DNA from: an uncultured bacterium
GTDB taxonomy: Bacteria; Patescibacteriota; Saccharimonadia; Saccharimonadales; CAIOMD01
Direction of reading: 5' to 3'
Assembly: GCA_903880655.1 (NCBI GenBank)
Contig: CAIRQE010000053.1
Coordinates: 1 to 16,049, forward strand
DNA: 16,049 nucleotides
Position 1 is the stretch's first letter, and the number at the start of each line of letters is the position of its first letter. The notes under the pieces are model-generated. The model made no database searches. It was not told the origin of the DNA and saw nothing but the letters and a program-made list of their open reading frames with translations. The translations under genes and the position numbers were made by a program. This document shows positions 1-6,229 of this stretch, one piece after another.

Positions 1-322
1 ACTGCTAAGCATTTTTACGATATATGGTATTGGCCTTGCGCTTGGGGGCTGGGCGAAGAATGAACGCCAAGCAGCGCCGCTCAGTAACCTTGTTACTTTC
101 CCGATGCTCTTTTTGTCAGGTACATTCTTTCCCCGATATCTGATGCCTGAATGGCTACAGACAGTGTCAGGTTATCTACCGCTCACACCGGTAGTTGATG
201 GCATTCGCCTCATCGTAACAGAAGGTAAGGGTTTCTTGGATGTTCTGCCGCAAATGGGGCTACTGCTTGGTTGGTCGGTGATCATTTACCTTATAGCCTT
301 CCGTGTATTTAGCTGGGAGTAG
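1..322 (+). CDS. ABC-2 type transporter permease, C-terminal part (5' truncated)
   Basis: The last 106 codons of a membrane permease are present; the start lies before the window. The frame opens at base 2 and ends with TAG at 320-322. The fragment has the usual end of an ABC-2 permease: a helix ending in GLALGGWAKNERQA, then TFPMLFLSGTFFP, the short amphipathic segment with LPLTPVVDGIR, and a last helix near GLLLGWSVIIYLIAF. In this family the permease pairs with a separate ATPase subunit to export drugs, lipids or polysaccharides. The ATPase gene would be expected just upstream, outside the window. The substrate cannot be told from this fragment. The family call is firm because the segment order and the LSGTFFP and PVVDGIR elements are typical. 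Confidence 0.85.
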   Translation, partial: LLSIFTIYGIGLALGGWAKNERQAAPLSNLVTFPMLFLSGTFFPRYLMPEWLQTVSGYLPLTPVVDGIRLIVTEGKGFLDVLPQMGLLLGWSVIIYLIAFRVFSWE

Positions 323-329
323 CATATAC

Positions 330-358
330 TAGACAATTAAGCATAAGTGTGATATAAT
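330..358 (+). promoter_or_regulatory. Sigma70-type promoter for the 366-914 gene, probably leaderless
   Basis: The -35 box TAGACA (330-335, 5 of 6 consensus) and the -10 box TATAAT (353-358) are separated by 17 bases. The ATG at 366 begins seven bases after the -10 box, where transcription would start. There is no Shine-Dalgarno sequence, so the mRNA is probably leaderless. Confidence 0.7.
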
Positions 359-365
359 AACACCT

Positions 366-914
366 ATGAGAAAAACAAGAAACCTAGCACCAACAAATAT
401 GGACTCTCTTTTTGATGCAGCCCCTTATGAAAAAACACCACTGAGTAAATTACCTATAGATATGCAAGCTGAAATCATTTGCGGCTGTGGTTTTTATGGA
501 TTACAAGCTGCTGATGTGGATAACAATCAAACTGAAACTGAGCCAACTGTATTAAGTTTTGAGGATGGGCCAAGCGTATCTTTGAAAAAGAGAGCTAAAA
601 ATCTTATTAGTGCCAATTTTGAAATTTCAAATCGTAATATGGCCGAAGGAAGAGTAAAGCAAGATAATTTCAAATATGGTGAGCCTATGATGCGGTATAA
701 CACAGCGAACATGGCTGCTAAAAAACATTTTGAAAAAGCATTTGGTGTAGATGAACTTGTTGCAAGTGGTATGTCACGAGCGGATGCGATTTCAATGTCT
801 GCGAGTGCATTTAAAGATTACGATAAAGAAATTGGCGGTAAGGGCAGCGAGGCTAAAAAAAGAGTAAAACTTAATAAAGTTCAACAAAAAATTCTAGAGC
901 TTTTTAAAGATTAA
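366..914 (+). CDS. Hypothetical protein, 182 aa
   Basis: I do not recognise this protein. It is soluble: no signal peptide or hydrophobic segment is visible. The N-terminal third contains LFDAAPYEKTPLSKLPIDMQAEII and a cluster CGCGFYG near residue 40, followed by an acidic, Thr/Glu-rich linker. The C-terminal half is helix-rich and charged, with RADAISMSASAFKDYDKEI and a basic Lys-rich end (KGSEAKKRVKLNKVQQKI). The start is fixed by the promoter just upstream. It is followed after 18 bases by another unrecognised gene and then by a dihydrouridine synthase, so the three are probably co-transcribed. The basic tail would suit nucleic-acid or ribosome contact, but that is only inference. Confidence 0.7.
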   Translation: MRKTRNLAPTNMDSLFDAAPYEKTPLSKLPIDMQAEIICGCGFYGLQAADVDNNQTETEPTVLSFEDGPSVSLKKRAKNLISANFEISNRNMAEGRVKQDNFKYGEPMMRYNTANMAAKKHFEKAFGVDELVASGMSRADAISMSASAFKDYDKEIGGKGSEAKKRVKLNKVQQKILELFKD

Positions 915-932
915 ACTAGGAAAGTATTTTTG

Positions 933-1619
933 ATGACGAACTCAGAATTTAATAAAAGCGAAGAATTGTTTCTGGTTCCTAATGATTTGGGCTCTTTAGC
1001 CGTCAATGAAGCATTTGAGTCAGATAAAGTATCACCGGAACTGTTCTTTTTAGAAAGTGGACAGCAGTTTGTACCCTTCAGTCGAGAAGAAGCTAAGCTT
1101 GCGCAGCATAGCGTTACTGATTTAATAGATAAACACTTCCTGCTTTCGCAAGAGAGAAAAACAGATTTTAATCCAAAATACGTAAAAAAAATTATTGGAA
1201 AAAGCGTTGGTATTATTGCCGCTGCTGAAATCTGTAGAACTGTTCTTCTAAATCCCACATGGGTTGAAAAACGCCAACGAAATGAAGATGGCTCGATGTT
1301 TTTTAAGGTTAATCCGAGTATACGTAAGTTTCGCTTCACAGCACACGTTCTTGCTGACTATCTATTGTTTGACGAAAGCTTGCGTGCTGGAAGTTGGCCA
1401 CAACCAGTAGATAAACATAGCCCGAATTCTTATGACGCTATGCAATCGGAAAAAATGAAAATAGTGAAAGCTATGACAGATCAAGAATACGTTGATACAG
1501 CCGAGAAAGCGTACATCAGTCTTTTTAATCGTGAACAATTTCATCGAAAACAAATTGAAGAGGCAAAGAATAAATATTCTTTTGTTCCTAAGCTACTCAC
1601 CGATTTAAAATACAAATAA
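933..1619 (+). CDS. Hypothetical protein, 228 aa
   Basis: I do not recognise this protein. An in-frame TTG precedes the ATG at 933; the ATG is preferred, with AGGAAAG (918-924) as ribosome binding site. The product is soluble and mixed in charge, without signal peptide or membrane helix. Recognisable segments are an acidic N-terminus, a central stretch KYVKKIIGKSVGIIAAAEI that could be a helix-turn-helix or hydrophobic core helix, a segment RKFRFTAHVLADYLLF, and a charged helical end (REQFHRKQIEEAKNKY). The stop codon TAA abuts the ATG of the dihydrouridine synthase (TAAATG), which implies translational coupling. It may be lineage-specific, and its role cannot be inferred beyond the operon link with tRNA modification. 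Confidence 0.7.
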   Translation: MTNSEFNKSEELFLVPNDLGSLAVNEAFESDKVSPELFFLESGQQFVPFSREEAKLAQHSVTDLIDKHFLLSQERKTDFNPKYVKKIIGKSVGIIAAAEICRTVLLNPTWVEKRQRNEDGSMFFKVNPSIRKFRFTAHVLADYLLFDESLRAGSWPQPVDKHSPNSYDAMQSEKMKIVKAMTDQEYVDTAEKAYISLFNREQFHRKQIEEAKNKYSFVPKLLTDLKYK

Positions 1620-2570
1620 ATGATGCTAAATCTTAAAAAGCCCTTTTTTGTTCTTGCTCCTATGGATGATGTCACCGATACCGTGTTCAGGCAGGTGATT
1701 GCCGACTGTGCTAAGCCTGATTTATTCTTTACAGAATTTGTAAATGTTGATGGATTGCAAAGTAAGGGAAGGCCTCGGCTCATTCATAAAGTGGCACTCA
1801 CTCAAAAGGAAAAGCCGGTAGTGGCACAAATTTGGGGTAAAGTACCAGCGAATTACGAGAAGACGGCAGCAGAACTCGTTGCCATGGGTTTTGATGGAAT
1901 AGATATCAATATGGGTTGCCCCGACAAGACGATTGTTAAAAATGGTTGTTGTTCAGCACTCATTAATGATCGTGATCTCGCGATTGCAATTATTGCTGCA
2001 GTAAAAAAAGGAGTAAATGGACGCGTTCCAGTGAGTGTGAAGATTCGTACTGGCTGGAATGAGGTCGATTTCTCTTGGCCTGAGCTTATTTTAAAACAGG
2101 GAATAGATATGCTGAGTGTGCATGGCCGCACGACAAAAGAAATGAGTAAAGTACCTGCTCGCTGGGAAGACATAGCAGCGATTGCAAAGATTCGAGACAG
2201 GGTAGCCCCTACGACACTTATAGTGGGCAACGGGGACGTAGAGAGTAGGGAGCACGGAGAAATGCTCGCAAAGAAATATAAGCTAGACGGCATTATGATT
2301 GGGCGTGCAATTTTTACTGATCCTTACATTTTTTCCAAAAAATCTCCATGGGTCGAAACATCTGAAAAAGATCGGCTTAAGCTTTTCAAAAAACACATTG
2401 AACTTTTTCAAGAAACCTATCAAAACAGAGAACGCAATTGGCAGGGGTTGAAGCGAATGGCAAAAGTTTATGTTCATGGCATTGAAAATGCCAGTTTGTT
2501 TCGTGATCAACTCATGAGAAGCGAAACACTAGACGGTATGCTCAAAGTGATTGAGTCAAAGATCGGTTAG
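1620..2570 (+). CDS. dus: tRNA-dihydrouridine synthase (Dus family, DusB-like)
   Basis: This enzyme reduces uridines in the tRNA D-loop to dihydrouridine, using FMN and NADPH, in the cytoplasm. The 316 residues match the usual length. They show in order: the FMN-barrel start LAPMDDVTDTVFRQ (12-25), FFTEF (36-40), QIWG (70-73), the signature INMGCPDKTIVKNG with catalytic Cys100, VKIRTGW (140-146), SVHGRTTKEMSK (166-177), GNGDV (203-207) and the phosphate-binding end DGIMIGRAIFTDP (223-235). A helical tRNA-binding domain follows. Two consecutive Met codons open the frame at 1620 and 1623, directly after the stop of the preceding gene. The last four bases overlap the end of the convergent HxlR gene. 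The DusB subtype is likely from the NMGCP region, but DusA or DusC assignment is not excluded. Confidence 0.93.
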   Translation: MMLNLKKPFFVLAPMDDVTDTVFRQVIADCAKPDLFFTEFVNVDGLQSKGRPRLIHKVALTQKEKPVVAQIWGKVPANYEKTAAELVAMGFDGIDINMGCPDKTIVKNGCCSALINDRDLAIAIIAAVKKGVNGRVPVSVKIRTGWNEVDFSWPELILKQGIDMLSVHGRTTKEMSKVPARWEDIAAIAKIRDRVAPTTLIVGNGDVESREHGEMLAKKYKLDGIMIGRAIFTDPYIFSKKSPWVETSEKDRLKLFKKHIELFQETYQNRERNWQGLKRMAKVYVHGIENASLFRDQLMRSETLDGMLKVIESKIG

Positions 2571-2881
2571 ACGTACTTTTTTCCCCACACTGACATATCT
2601 CGAAGGATGTTTTTTAAATCAGTGCCCTTTTCTGTAAGAGAATACTGGTATCGTGGCGGGTGCTCACAGTAGAGATTTTTATTAATAATCTTATCCGAAA
2701 GCAGTTTGTTGAGGCGCATAGATAGCGTACGAGGGCTTATTCCATTTAGTGCAGCCTCAAGATCGCTAAAACTTTGAGGACATTCTGTCATTTCTCTAAC
2801 TATTAAGAGAGACCATTTATCTCCGAGGGTTGAAAGGGTATAGAGGATACAGTCAGGAGAGTTGGCGCTATTTTTTTCCAT
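2567..2881 (-). CDS. HxlR-family transcriptional regulator
   Basis: This is a 104-residue winged-helix regulator of the HxlR family. The core is LGDKWSLLIVREM (19-31), the recognition region FSDLEAALNGISPRTLSMRLNKL (38-60), and the wing HPPRYQYSLTEKG (74-86). Cys11 sits at the N-terminal position where HxlR proteins usually carry a conserved cysteine; Cys34 and Cys72 are also present. In Bacillus, YodB and HypR of this family sense quinones or disulfide stress through such cysteines and control reductases. The divergent neighbour here is an FMN reductase, and a palindromic operator lies between them, so thiol- or quinone-responsive repression of that reductase is the natural inference. The gene converges on the dus gene with a four-base overlap. 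Confidence 0.9.
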   Translation of the reverse strand: MEKNSANSPDCILYTLSTLGDKWSLLIVREMTECPQSFSDLEAALNGISPRTLSMRLNKLLSDKIINKNLYCEHPPRYQYSLTEKGTDLKNILRDMSVWGKKYV

Positions 2882-2913
2882 ATTACAATTTATTTTACGT
2901 TAAAAATAAAGAC

Positions 2914-2966
2914 TTTACAAAATATAGTGAGTAACTATACTTAGTATAGTAAATAAGAAAAGAGGG
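2914..2966 (+). promoter_or_regulatory. Promoter and palindromic operator between HxlR gene and FMN reductase
   Basis: A perfect inverted repeat ACTATAC-TTA-GTATAGT spans 2934-2950. A third half-site, TATAGT at 2923-2928, forms a second inverted repeat with ACTATA at 2934-2939 across a five-base spacer. The array covers the likely reductase -10 box TATACT (2936-2941), which lies 16 bases after TTTACA (2914-2919). On the other strand the same palindrome gives TATACT (2948-2943), a possible -10 for the HxlR gene. AGAGGG (2961-2966) is the reductase ribosome binding site. HxlR binding here is inferred from position. Confidence 0.65.
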
Positions 2967-2971
2967 AAAAA

Positions 2972-3523
2972 ATGGCACACATTCAAATTATTATAGGAAG
3001 CACTCGACCAGGCAGAGTAGCAAAAAAAATTACTGATTGGTATATGGAAAAACTTGTATTACCCGCTGACACAACTGTTGAATTAATCGATTTGCAAGAT
3101 GTTAATCTTCCATTTTTAGACGAAGCTATGCCGGCAAGTATGGGTCAATACCAAAATGATCACACCAAGAAATTTGCCGAAATTATTGCAAAGGCTGACG
3201 GCTATGTATGGGTAACCCCAGAATACAATCATGCACCAAGCCCTGTGCTACTCAATGCCATTAATTTTCTTAAGAATGAATGGCAGTACAAGCCGGTAGC
3301 TTTTGTAGGCTATGGGGTTGTTGGTGCTGCTCGAGCTATCGAGCATCTTGTTTCAGTTGCATCCGAACTTCAGATGGTACCTCTTAGAGAGCGCGTTTGG
3401 GTCAATGAGCCATGGGCCAATGTTACTGAGGCTGGTGAAGTAACTGATTTTCGCGGTGAACCAACCGGACAGGTTGCGGAACTTGTAAGATGGGCAAATG
3501 TCACAAAAAGTTTACGTACTTAA
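2972..3523 (+). CDS. NAD(P)H-dependent FMN reductase
   Basis: This 183-residue flavodoxin-fold protein belongs to the NADPH-dependent FMN reductase family (azoreductase/quinone reductase type, PF03358). Visible motifs are the FMN phosphate loop GSTRPGR (9-15), the acidic turn LIDLQDVNLPFLDE (39-51), WVTPEYNHAPSPVLLNAINFL (80-100), which is the family signature around the flavin, and VGYGVVGAARAIEHL (112-126). Such enzymes reduce quinones, azo or nitro compounds, or free FMN in the cytoplasm. It has a good Shine-Dalgarno (AGAGGG), unlike many genes here, and is divergent from the HxlR regulator with the operator over its promoter. It is therefore probably induced by electrophile or oxidative stress. 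The exact substrate cannot be read from the sequence. Confidence 0.92.
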   Translation: MAHIQIIIGSTRPGRVAKKITDWYMEKLVLPADTTVELIDLQDVNLPFLDEAMPASMGQYQNDHTKKFAEIIAKADGYVWVTPEYNHAPSPVLLNAINFLKNEWQYKPVAFVGYGVVGAARAIEHLVSVASELQMVPLRERVWVNEPWANVTEAGEVTDFRGEPTGQVAELVRWANVTKSLRT

Positions 3524-3546
3524 ACTTAAGCAGCAAAAAAGAAAAA

Positions 3547-3569
3547 ATCCTCAAGATATACTTGAGGAT
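3547..3569 (-). terminator. Rho-independent terminator of the initiator tRNA gene
   Basis: A perfect 9-bp stem, ATCCTCAAG (3547-3555) with CTTGAGGAT (3561-3569) and a 5-base loop, lies eight bases beyond the tRNA CCA end. On the minus strand it is followed by TTTTTTCTTTTTT. It may also catch plus-strand transcription from the FMN reductase, though the T-run on that side is poor. Confidence 0.85.
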
Positions 3570-3576
3570 GCTTTCT

Positions 3577-3651
3577 TGGTCGCGGGGGCAGGACTCGAAC
3601 CTGCGACCTTGTGGTTATGAGCCACACGAGCTGCCACTGCTCTACCCCGCA
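3577..3651 (-). tRNA. tRNA-fMet (CAT), initiator
   Basis: This 75-base tRNA folds with encoded CCA (3577-3579 on the plus strand) and anticodon CAT (plus-strand 3617-3619). Initiator identity is shown by the A11-U24 pair in the D-stem (GAGC/GCTC) and a weak first acceptor pair, U1-G72, in place of a Watson-Crick pair. The rest of the acceptor and the T-stem are fully paired. The anticodon stem TGTGG/CCACA has only two G-C pairs next to the loop, where classical initiators have three. A conserved-type promoter lies upstream and a terminator downstream, so it is an independent unit. Confidence 0.92.
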
Positions 3652-3666
3652 TTAAGACCGAAGGGT

Positions 3667-3695
3667 ATGATACCCTGTATTCATCTATTGGTCAA
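3667..3695 (-). promoter_or_regulatory. Promoter of initiator tRNA, with palindrome over the -10 box
   Basis: On the minus strand TTGACC (3695-3690) and TATCAT (3672-3667) are separated by exactly 17 bases, and the tRNA starts 15 bases beyond the -10. The -35 box overlaps the stop codon of the DivIC-like gene. The -10 is the centre of a 15-base inverted repeat, AGGGTA-TGA-TACCCT (3662-3676). Confidence 0.75.
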
Positions 3696-4126
3696 GAGGT
3701 AGGGGTTTTATGAAAAAAGAAATTAACCCAGTCCTGCCAATTTTGAATTACCTTAGACTTATTATTCGAAATATCGCTATTTATTACGGCTGTTTGATGA
3801 ATATATTTATTTGAAACAGCTGTAGGGACTAGAATTAGCTTTTCACCTGGCAGCGCTTTATTGAAATATTTTCTTGCCTCAAGACTGAGGTAGGAATCAG
3901 AACTATAATAATTAATAAGAAGCGTTTCATTTTTATTCATTTGTGTTTGAACTGCAACTGATTGCTGAAGTGTGACAATTTGTCTCTGTAAGGAATAGTT
4001 TTTTTGAATTGTTTTTATCGTACTCCACGTTACCGATAAGCCAATTAAGAGCACCACATACAAGCCAAGATTTTTTGTATTAAAAAGTGATTTAGTTAGC
4101 GAGCTATTTTTTATTTTTTCGTACAT
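3692..4126 (-). CDS. DivIC/FtsB-like septum formation initiator protein
   Basis: The 144-residue product has the layout of FtsB/DivIC/FtsL division proteins: a short basic cytoplasmic N-terminus, one membrane helix (about 20-38, GLYVVLLIGLSVTW), then a coiled-coil-prone stretch (about 40-72, QKNYSLQRQIVTLQQSV). The family-typical extracytoplasmic end follows, with LEARKYF (82-88) and ALPGEKLILVP (91-101), close to the ARKYFGLxxPGEK pattern of DivIC. In other bacteria these proteins bridge FtsL and FtsQ/DivIB and help activate septal peptidoglycan synthesis. It stands alone between two tRNA genes. A TATACT -10 box (4142-4137) lies ten bases before the ATG, giving an almost leaderless mRNA. The stop codon is TGA. 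The family call is good; which of the FtsB-group members it is remains open. Confidence 0.82.
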   Translation of the reverse strand: MYEKIKNSSLTKSLFNTKNLGLYVVLLIGLSVTWSTIKTIQKNYSLQRQIVTLQQSVAVQTQMNKNETLLINYYSSDSYLSLEARKYFNKALPGEKLILVPTAVSNKYIHQTAVINSDISNNKSKVIQNWQDWVNFFFHKTPTS

Positions 4127-4136
4127 AACTTTTTAT

Positions 4137-4142
4137 AGTATA
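4137..4142 (-). promoter_or_regulatory. -10 box for the DivIC-like gene
   Basis: TATACT on the minus strand ends ten bases before the ATG at 4126. The predicted 5' leader is only a few bases and contains no Shine-Dalgarno. No convincing -35 box is visible. Confidence 0.45.
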
Positions 4143-4174
4143 GTACACTCTATAACTTTTGTGCTCTACTAGGG

Positions 4175-4180
4175 TATAAT
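4175..4180 (+). promoter_or_regulatory. -10 box of tRNA-Ile2
   Basis: TATAAT lies 15 bases before the mature tRNA 5' end and is followed directly by the palindrome TAACTAGTTA (4181-4190). The -35 region is weak. Confidence 0.65.
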
Positions 4181-4195
4181 TAACTAGTTATTTGT

Positions 4196-4271
4196 GGGGC
4201 CGTAGCTCAGTGGTTAGAGCAGTCGGCTCATAACCGATTGGTCGCTGGTTCAAATCCAGCCGGCCCCACCA
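4196..4271 (+). tRNA. tRNA-Ile2 (CAT anticodon, lysidine-modified type)
   Basis: This 76-base tRNA has all acceptor pairs intact (GGGGCCG with CGGCCCC), encoded CCA (4269-4271) and anticodon CAT at 4229-4231. It has an elongator D-stem (GCTC/GAGC, C11-G24). The D-loop AGTGGTTA, the junction GAGCAG, the anticodon loop CTCATAA and the variable/T-arm TTGGTCGCTGGTTCAA closely resemble tRNA-Ile2 of other bacteria as I recall it, and differ from the elongator Met tRNA at 8595. If so, C34 is converted to lysidine by TilS, encoded at 8725, so that it reads AUA as isoleucine. Automated tools often call this gene tRNA-Met. Confidence 0.82.
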
Positions 4272-4282
4272 AAATAATAATC

Positions 4283-4314
4283 AAAAAAGACCTTCATTTC
4301 TGAAGGCCTTTTTT
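4283..4314. terminator. Bidirectional terminator between tRNA-Ile2 and the RRM gene
   Basis: GACCTTCA (4289-4296) pairs with TGAAGGCC (4301-4308) around a TTTC loop with one A-C mismatch. Six A's precede and six T's follow the stem, so it can stop the tRNA on the plus strand and the RRM protein gene on the minus strand. Confidence 0.85.
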
Positions 4315-4332
4315 GTTAAGTGGATTTTTTAA

Positions 4333-4677
4333 TTACCAGCTCTTTTTACGGAATGATGAACCACCGCGATCGTCTCCGCCGCGATAGCCACCGCCACCGT
4401 TACCACCGAAGTCGCGTCGTGGCTTGTCTTCTCGTGGTCGAGCTTCGTTTACAACGATTTCTCTTCCATCAAGATCTTTGCCATTCATTGCAGCTTCAGC
4501 AGCTTTTCCTTCAGCGTCGTCTGCGAATTCAACAAATCCGAATCCCTTGCTTCGTCCACTATCGCGATCTTTCACGACAGTAGCACTAACAACAGTTCCG
4601 AAAGGAGCGAATGCAGCTTCGAGTGAAGCGTCGTCGGTTGCCCATGCTAGGCTTCCGATAAATAACTTGTATGCCAT
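4333..4677 (-). CDS. RRM RNA-binding protein with glycine-rich tail
   Basis: The 114 residues contain one complete RNA recognition motif (about 4-80) with RNP2 KLFIGSL (4-10) and RNP1 KGFGFVEF (44-51). The central aromatic residues for RNA stacking are present (Phe6, Phe46, Phe48). A short Arg/Gly-rich tail follows (FGGNGGGGYRGGDDRGG). This is the layout of the glycine-rich RNA-binding proteins of cyanobacteria and plants (Rbp/GRP), which are often cold-induced and act on mRNA. The start at 4677 places RNP2 at the usual distance from the N-terminus; AAGG 12 bases upstream is a weak ribosome binding site. The 158-base upstream gap may hold a long leader. Codon use is richer in G/C than the neighbours, as expected for an abundant protein. 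Confidence 0.95.
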   Translation of the reverse strand: MAYKLFIGSLAWATDDASLEAAFAPFGTVVSATVVKDRDSGRSKGFGFVEFADDAEGKAAEAAMNGKDLDGREIVVNEARPREDKPRRDFGGNGGGGYRGGDDRGGSSFRKKSW

Positions 4678-4835
4678 GTACTTTTCTTACCTTGTGTTCT
4701 TATAAATAAATGCAAGTACGACCCTGTCTGTCCTTGAGCCTTAAGATCTAATAGGTCATAAGAGAAGACAAAACCTTGCTAGGCATAGTTAAGCACGAAA
4801 AGCAATAACTGTACAGAGAGAAATAAGGGGTTTTA
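4678..4835. other. Intergenic region, leader of the RRM gene and trailer of the flavoprotein gene
   Basis: No ORF is supported here. It is the 5' side of the RRM gene and the 3' side of the flavoprotein gene, both on the minus strand. It holds a possible minus-strand -10 (TATAAG, 4704-4699), a small palindrome CTGTACAG near 4808, and an imperfect hairpin with arms AGTTA and TAACT near 4787-4810. None is strong enough to name as a riboswitch or terminator. Confidence 0.4.
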
Positions 4836-6227
4836 TTAGTCGGCGGAAGTAATCTGAGCAGCTGCGATTTGTATAGCTGAACTTTCTGATGAATAAGGGT
4901 GGGGGATAGCGGTCAACGCTTTTGCCTGAATCTTGCTATTAACAGAGAGAGAAAGCTCACTTATGTTTTCGCTGGCATGTGAACTAATGATAGCCGCACC
5001 CTCAATTACTCCTTCTTTTGAAGTAAGTAACTTAACGAAGCCGCCACTATAATCATTTGTGCGAGCGCTACCGATAAGCTCAATCGGAGCTATTCCTACC
5101 TGATATTTTTTAGAAATTTGCCGCAAGGTTTGCTCATTTTTGCCAACTACTGCTATTTCAGGAGTTCCGTAATAGATAGTTGGCGAGACATCGAAGGGAT
5201 ATTTTATTGGTTTTTTGGCGTATATATTATGAATTGCTAGCCTTGCTTCTGCAGATGCTGCGTGTGGCTCACTATGCTTACCAATAACGCTGCCAATTGC
5301 GTAGATATGTTTTTTGTTTGTCTGAAGAAAGCCATTAACCCTAATACCTTTTGGTCCATAGCTGATGCCACAGTTCTCGAGCCCCATATCGAGGGCTGGA
5401 TGCTCTTCTCCTGCGATAAGTATTTGTTCGACTACGATTCGATGCATCCGGTCATTCTTAACTAAACTGATTATTTTTCTACCACCGTGCATCGCTACCG
5501 ACATAATTTGTGTTTCTAGGTGTACGCGTATTCCTTTTCCTTCAAGTGCCCATACTGCGCCATCATTCACTTCTTCATCAGCATGATGAATCAGCGAACC
5601 CGAAGGCTCTGCAATGTGCACACGACTATCGAAAGCACTGAAAATCTGACTATATTCATAGGCAATTTTCCCACCACCAATTATAAAAATGCTGCGCGGA
5701 GGCTTCTCAAGATTGCTCGCTTCCTTGACGGTTAAAAAGCCTGCTTCGTTAAGACCAGGAATGGCGGGAATAACGGGAACGCTACCAGACGCTATAATAA
5801 TCTTTTTCGCACTATAGCGCTTCATCCCAACGCTTATCGTCCAGGGGGAAACAAAATGGGCACGACCTTTTATGAGGGTAATTTTGTCGTGACTAAAAAC
5901 ATCACTTTCCTCAAGTACTCCCGTTGCATACATTGCCTTTTGCTTCCAGAGCTGTACTGCTCGAAAATTGTAACTTTGTGTACTTGAACGAATACCATAT
6001 TTGCCAATTGTTTTTAACTGCCACAGCTGATTAGCAGCATCGAGTAGGGCTCTTGTTGGGATAGTGCCATAAAAGGCATTTGCGCCACCCGGATCACCTT
6101 GTTCAATCAGGCCAACTTTTTTATTCGCGTTAGCTGCGAGATGAGCAGCTACACCACCGCCGGGGCCACTGCCAATAATAAGAAGGTCGAAATCGAAGAC
6201 TTTTGGTTTTTTATGCTTTTTTCTCAT
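4836..6227 (-). CDS. FAD-dependent class I pyridine nucleotide oxidoreductase lacking the redox disulfide
   Basis: The 463-residue product has the full dihydrolipoamide dehydrogenase/SthA architecture. There is an FAD-binding GSGPGGG (19-25), an NAD(P)-binding GGGKIAYE (184-191) with Glu207 after the second strand (NAD-type), and a C-terminal dimerisation domain with PEIAVVG (356-362) and HPYSSES (443-449). The active-site motif GGxCxxxGCxPSK is replaced by GGANAFYGTIPTR (47-59): both cysteines are gone (Asn50, Thr55). The FAD-contacting Asp of the usual YAIGD is Ser313 (YAIGSV). Only one cysteine, Cys286, remains in the protein. E. coli SthA also has GT at the second position, so a hydride-transfer or transhydrogenase-like activity is possible; disulfide chemistry is not. 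It begins two bases after the stop of the ATP-cone gene, as the last gene of a three-gene operon. Confidence 0.9.
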   Translation of the reverse strand: MRKKHKKPKVFDFDLLIIGSGPGGGVAAHLAANANKKVGLIEQGDPGGANAFYGTIPTRALLDAANQLWQLKTIGKYGIRSSTQSYNFRAVQLWKQKAMYATGVLEESDVFSHDKITLIKGRAHFVSPWTISVGMKRYSAKKIIIASGSVPVIPAIPGLNEAGFLTVKEASNLEKPPRSIFIIGGGKIAYEYSQIFSAFDSRVHIAEPSGSLIHHADEEVNDGAVWALEGKGIRVHLETQIMSVAMHGGRKIISLVKNDRMHRIVVEQILIAGEEHPALDMGLENCGISYGPKGIRVNGFLQTNKKHIYAIGSVIGKHSEPHAASAEARLAIHNIYAKKPIKYPFDVSPTIYYGTPEIAVVGKNEQTLRQISKKYQVGIAPIELIGSARTNDYSGGFVKLLTSKEGVIEGAAIISSHASENISELSLSVNSKIQAKALTAIPHPYSSESSAIQIAAAQITSAD

Positions 6228-6229
6228 TC

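Noticed and set aside
366..1619. The two hypothetical genes as a toxin-antitoxin pair
   Set aside because: They are larger than usual toxin-antitoxin proteins, do not overlap, show no known toxin or DNA-binding motif, and run into a housekeeping tRNA-modification gene.
3490..3702. Plus-strand ORF of 70 codons containing SRGQDSNLRP and GYEPHELP
   Set aside because: It is a translation across the minus-strand initiator tRNA and its terminator, a well-known type of spurious protein annotation.
4320..4705. Two plus-strand ORFs opposite the RRM gene
   Set aside because: They are antisense shadows of a coding region with clear RNP1/RNP2 motifs; their products are low-complexity His/Arg or Ser/Ala-rich strings.
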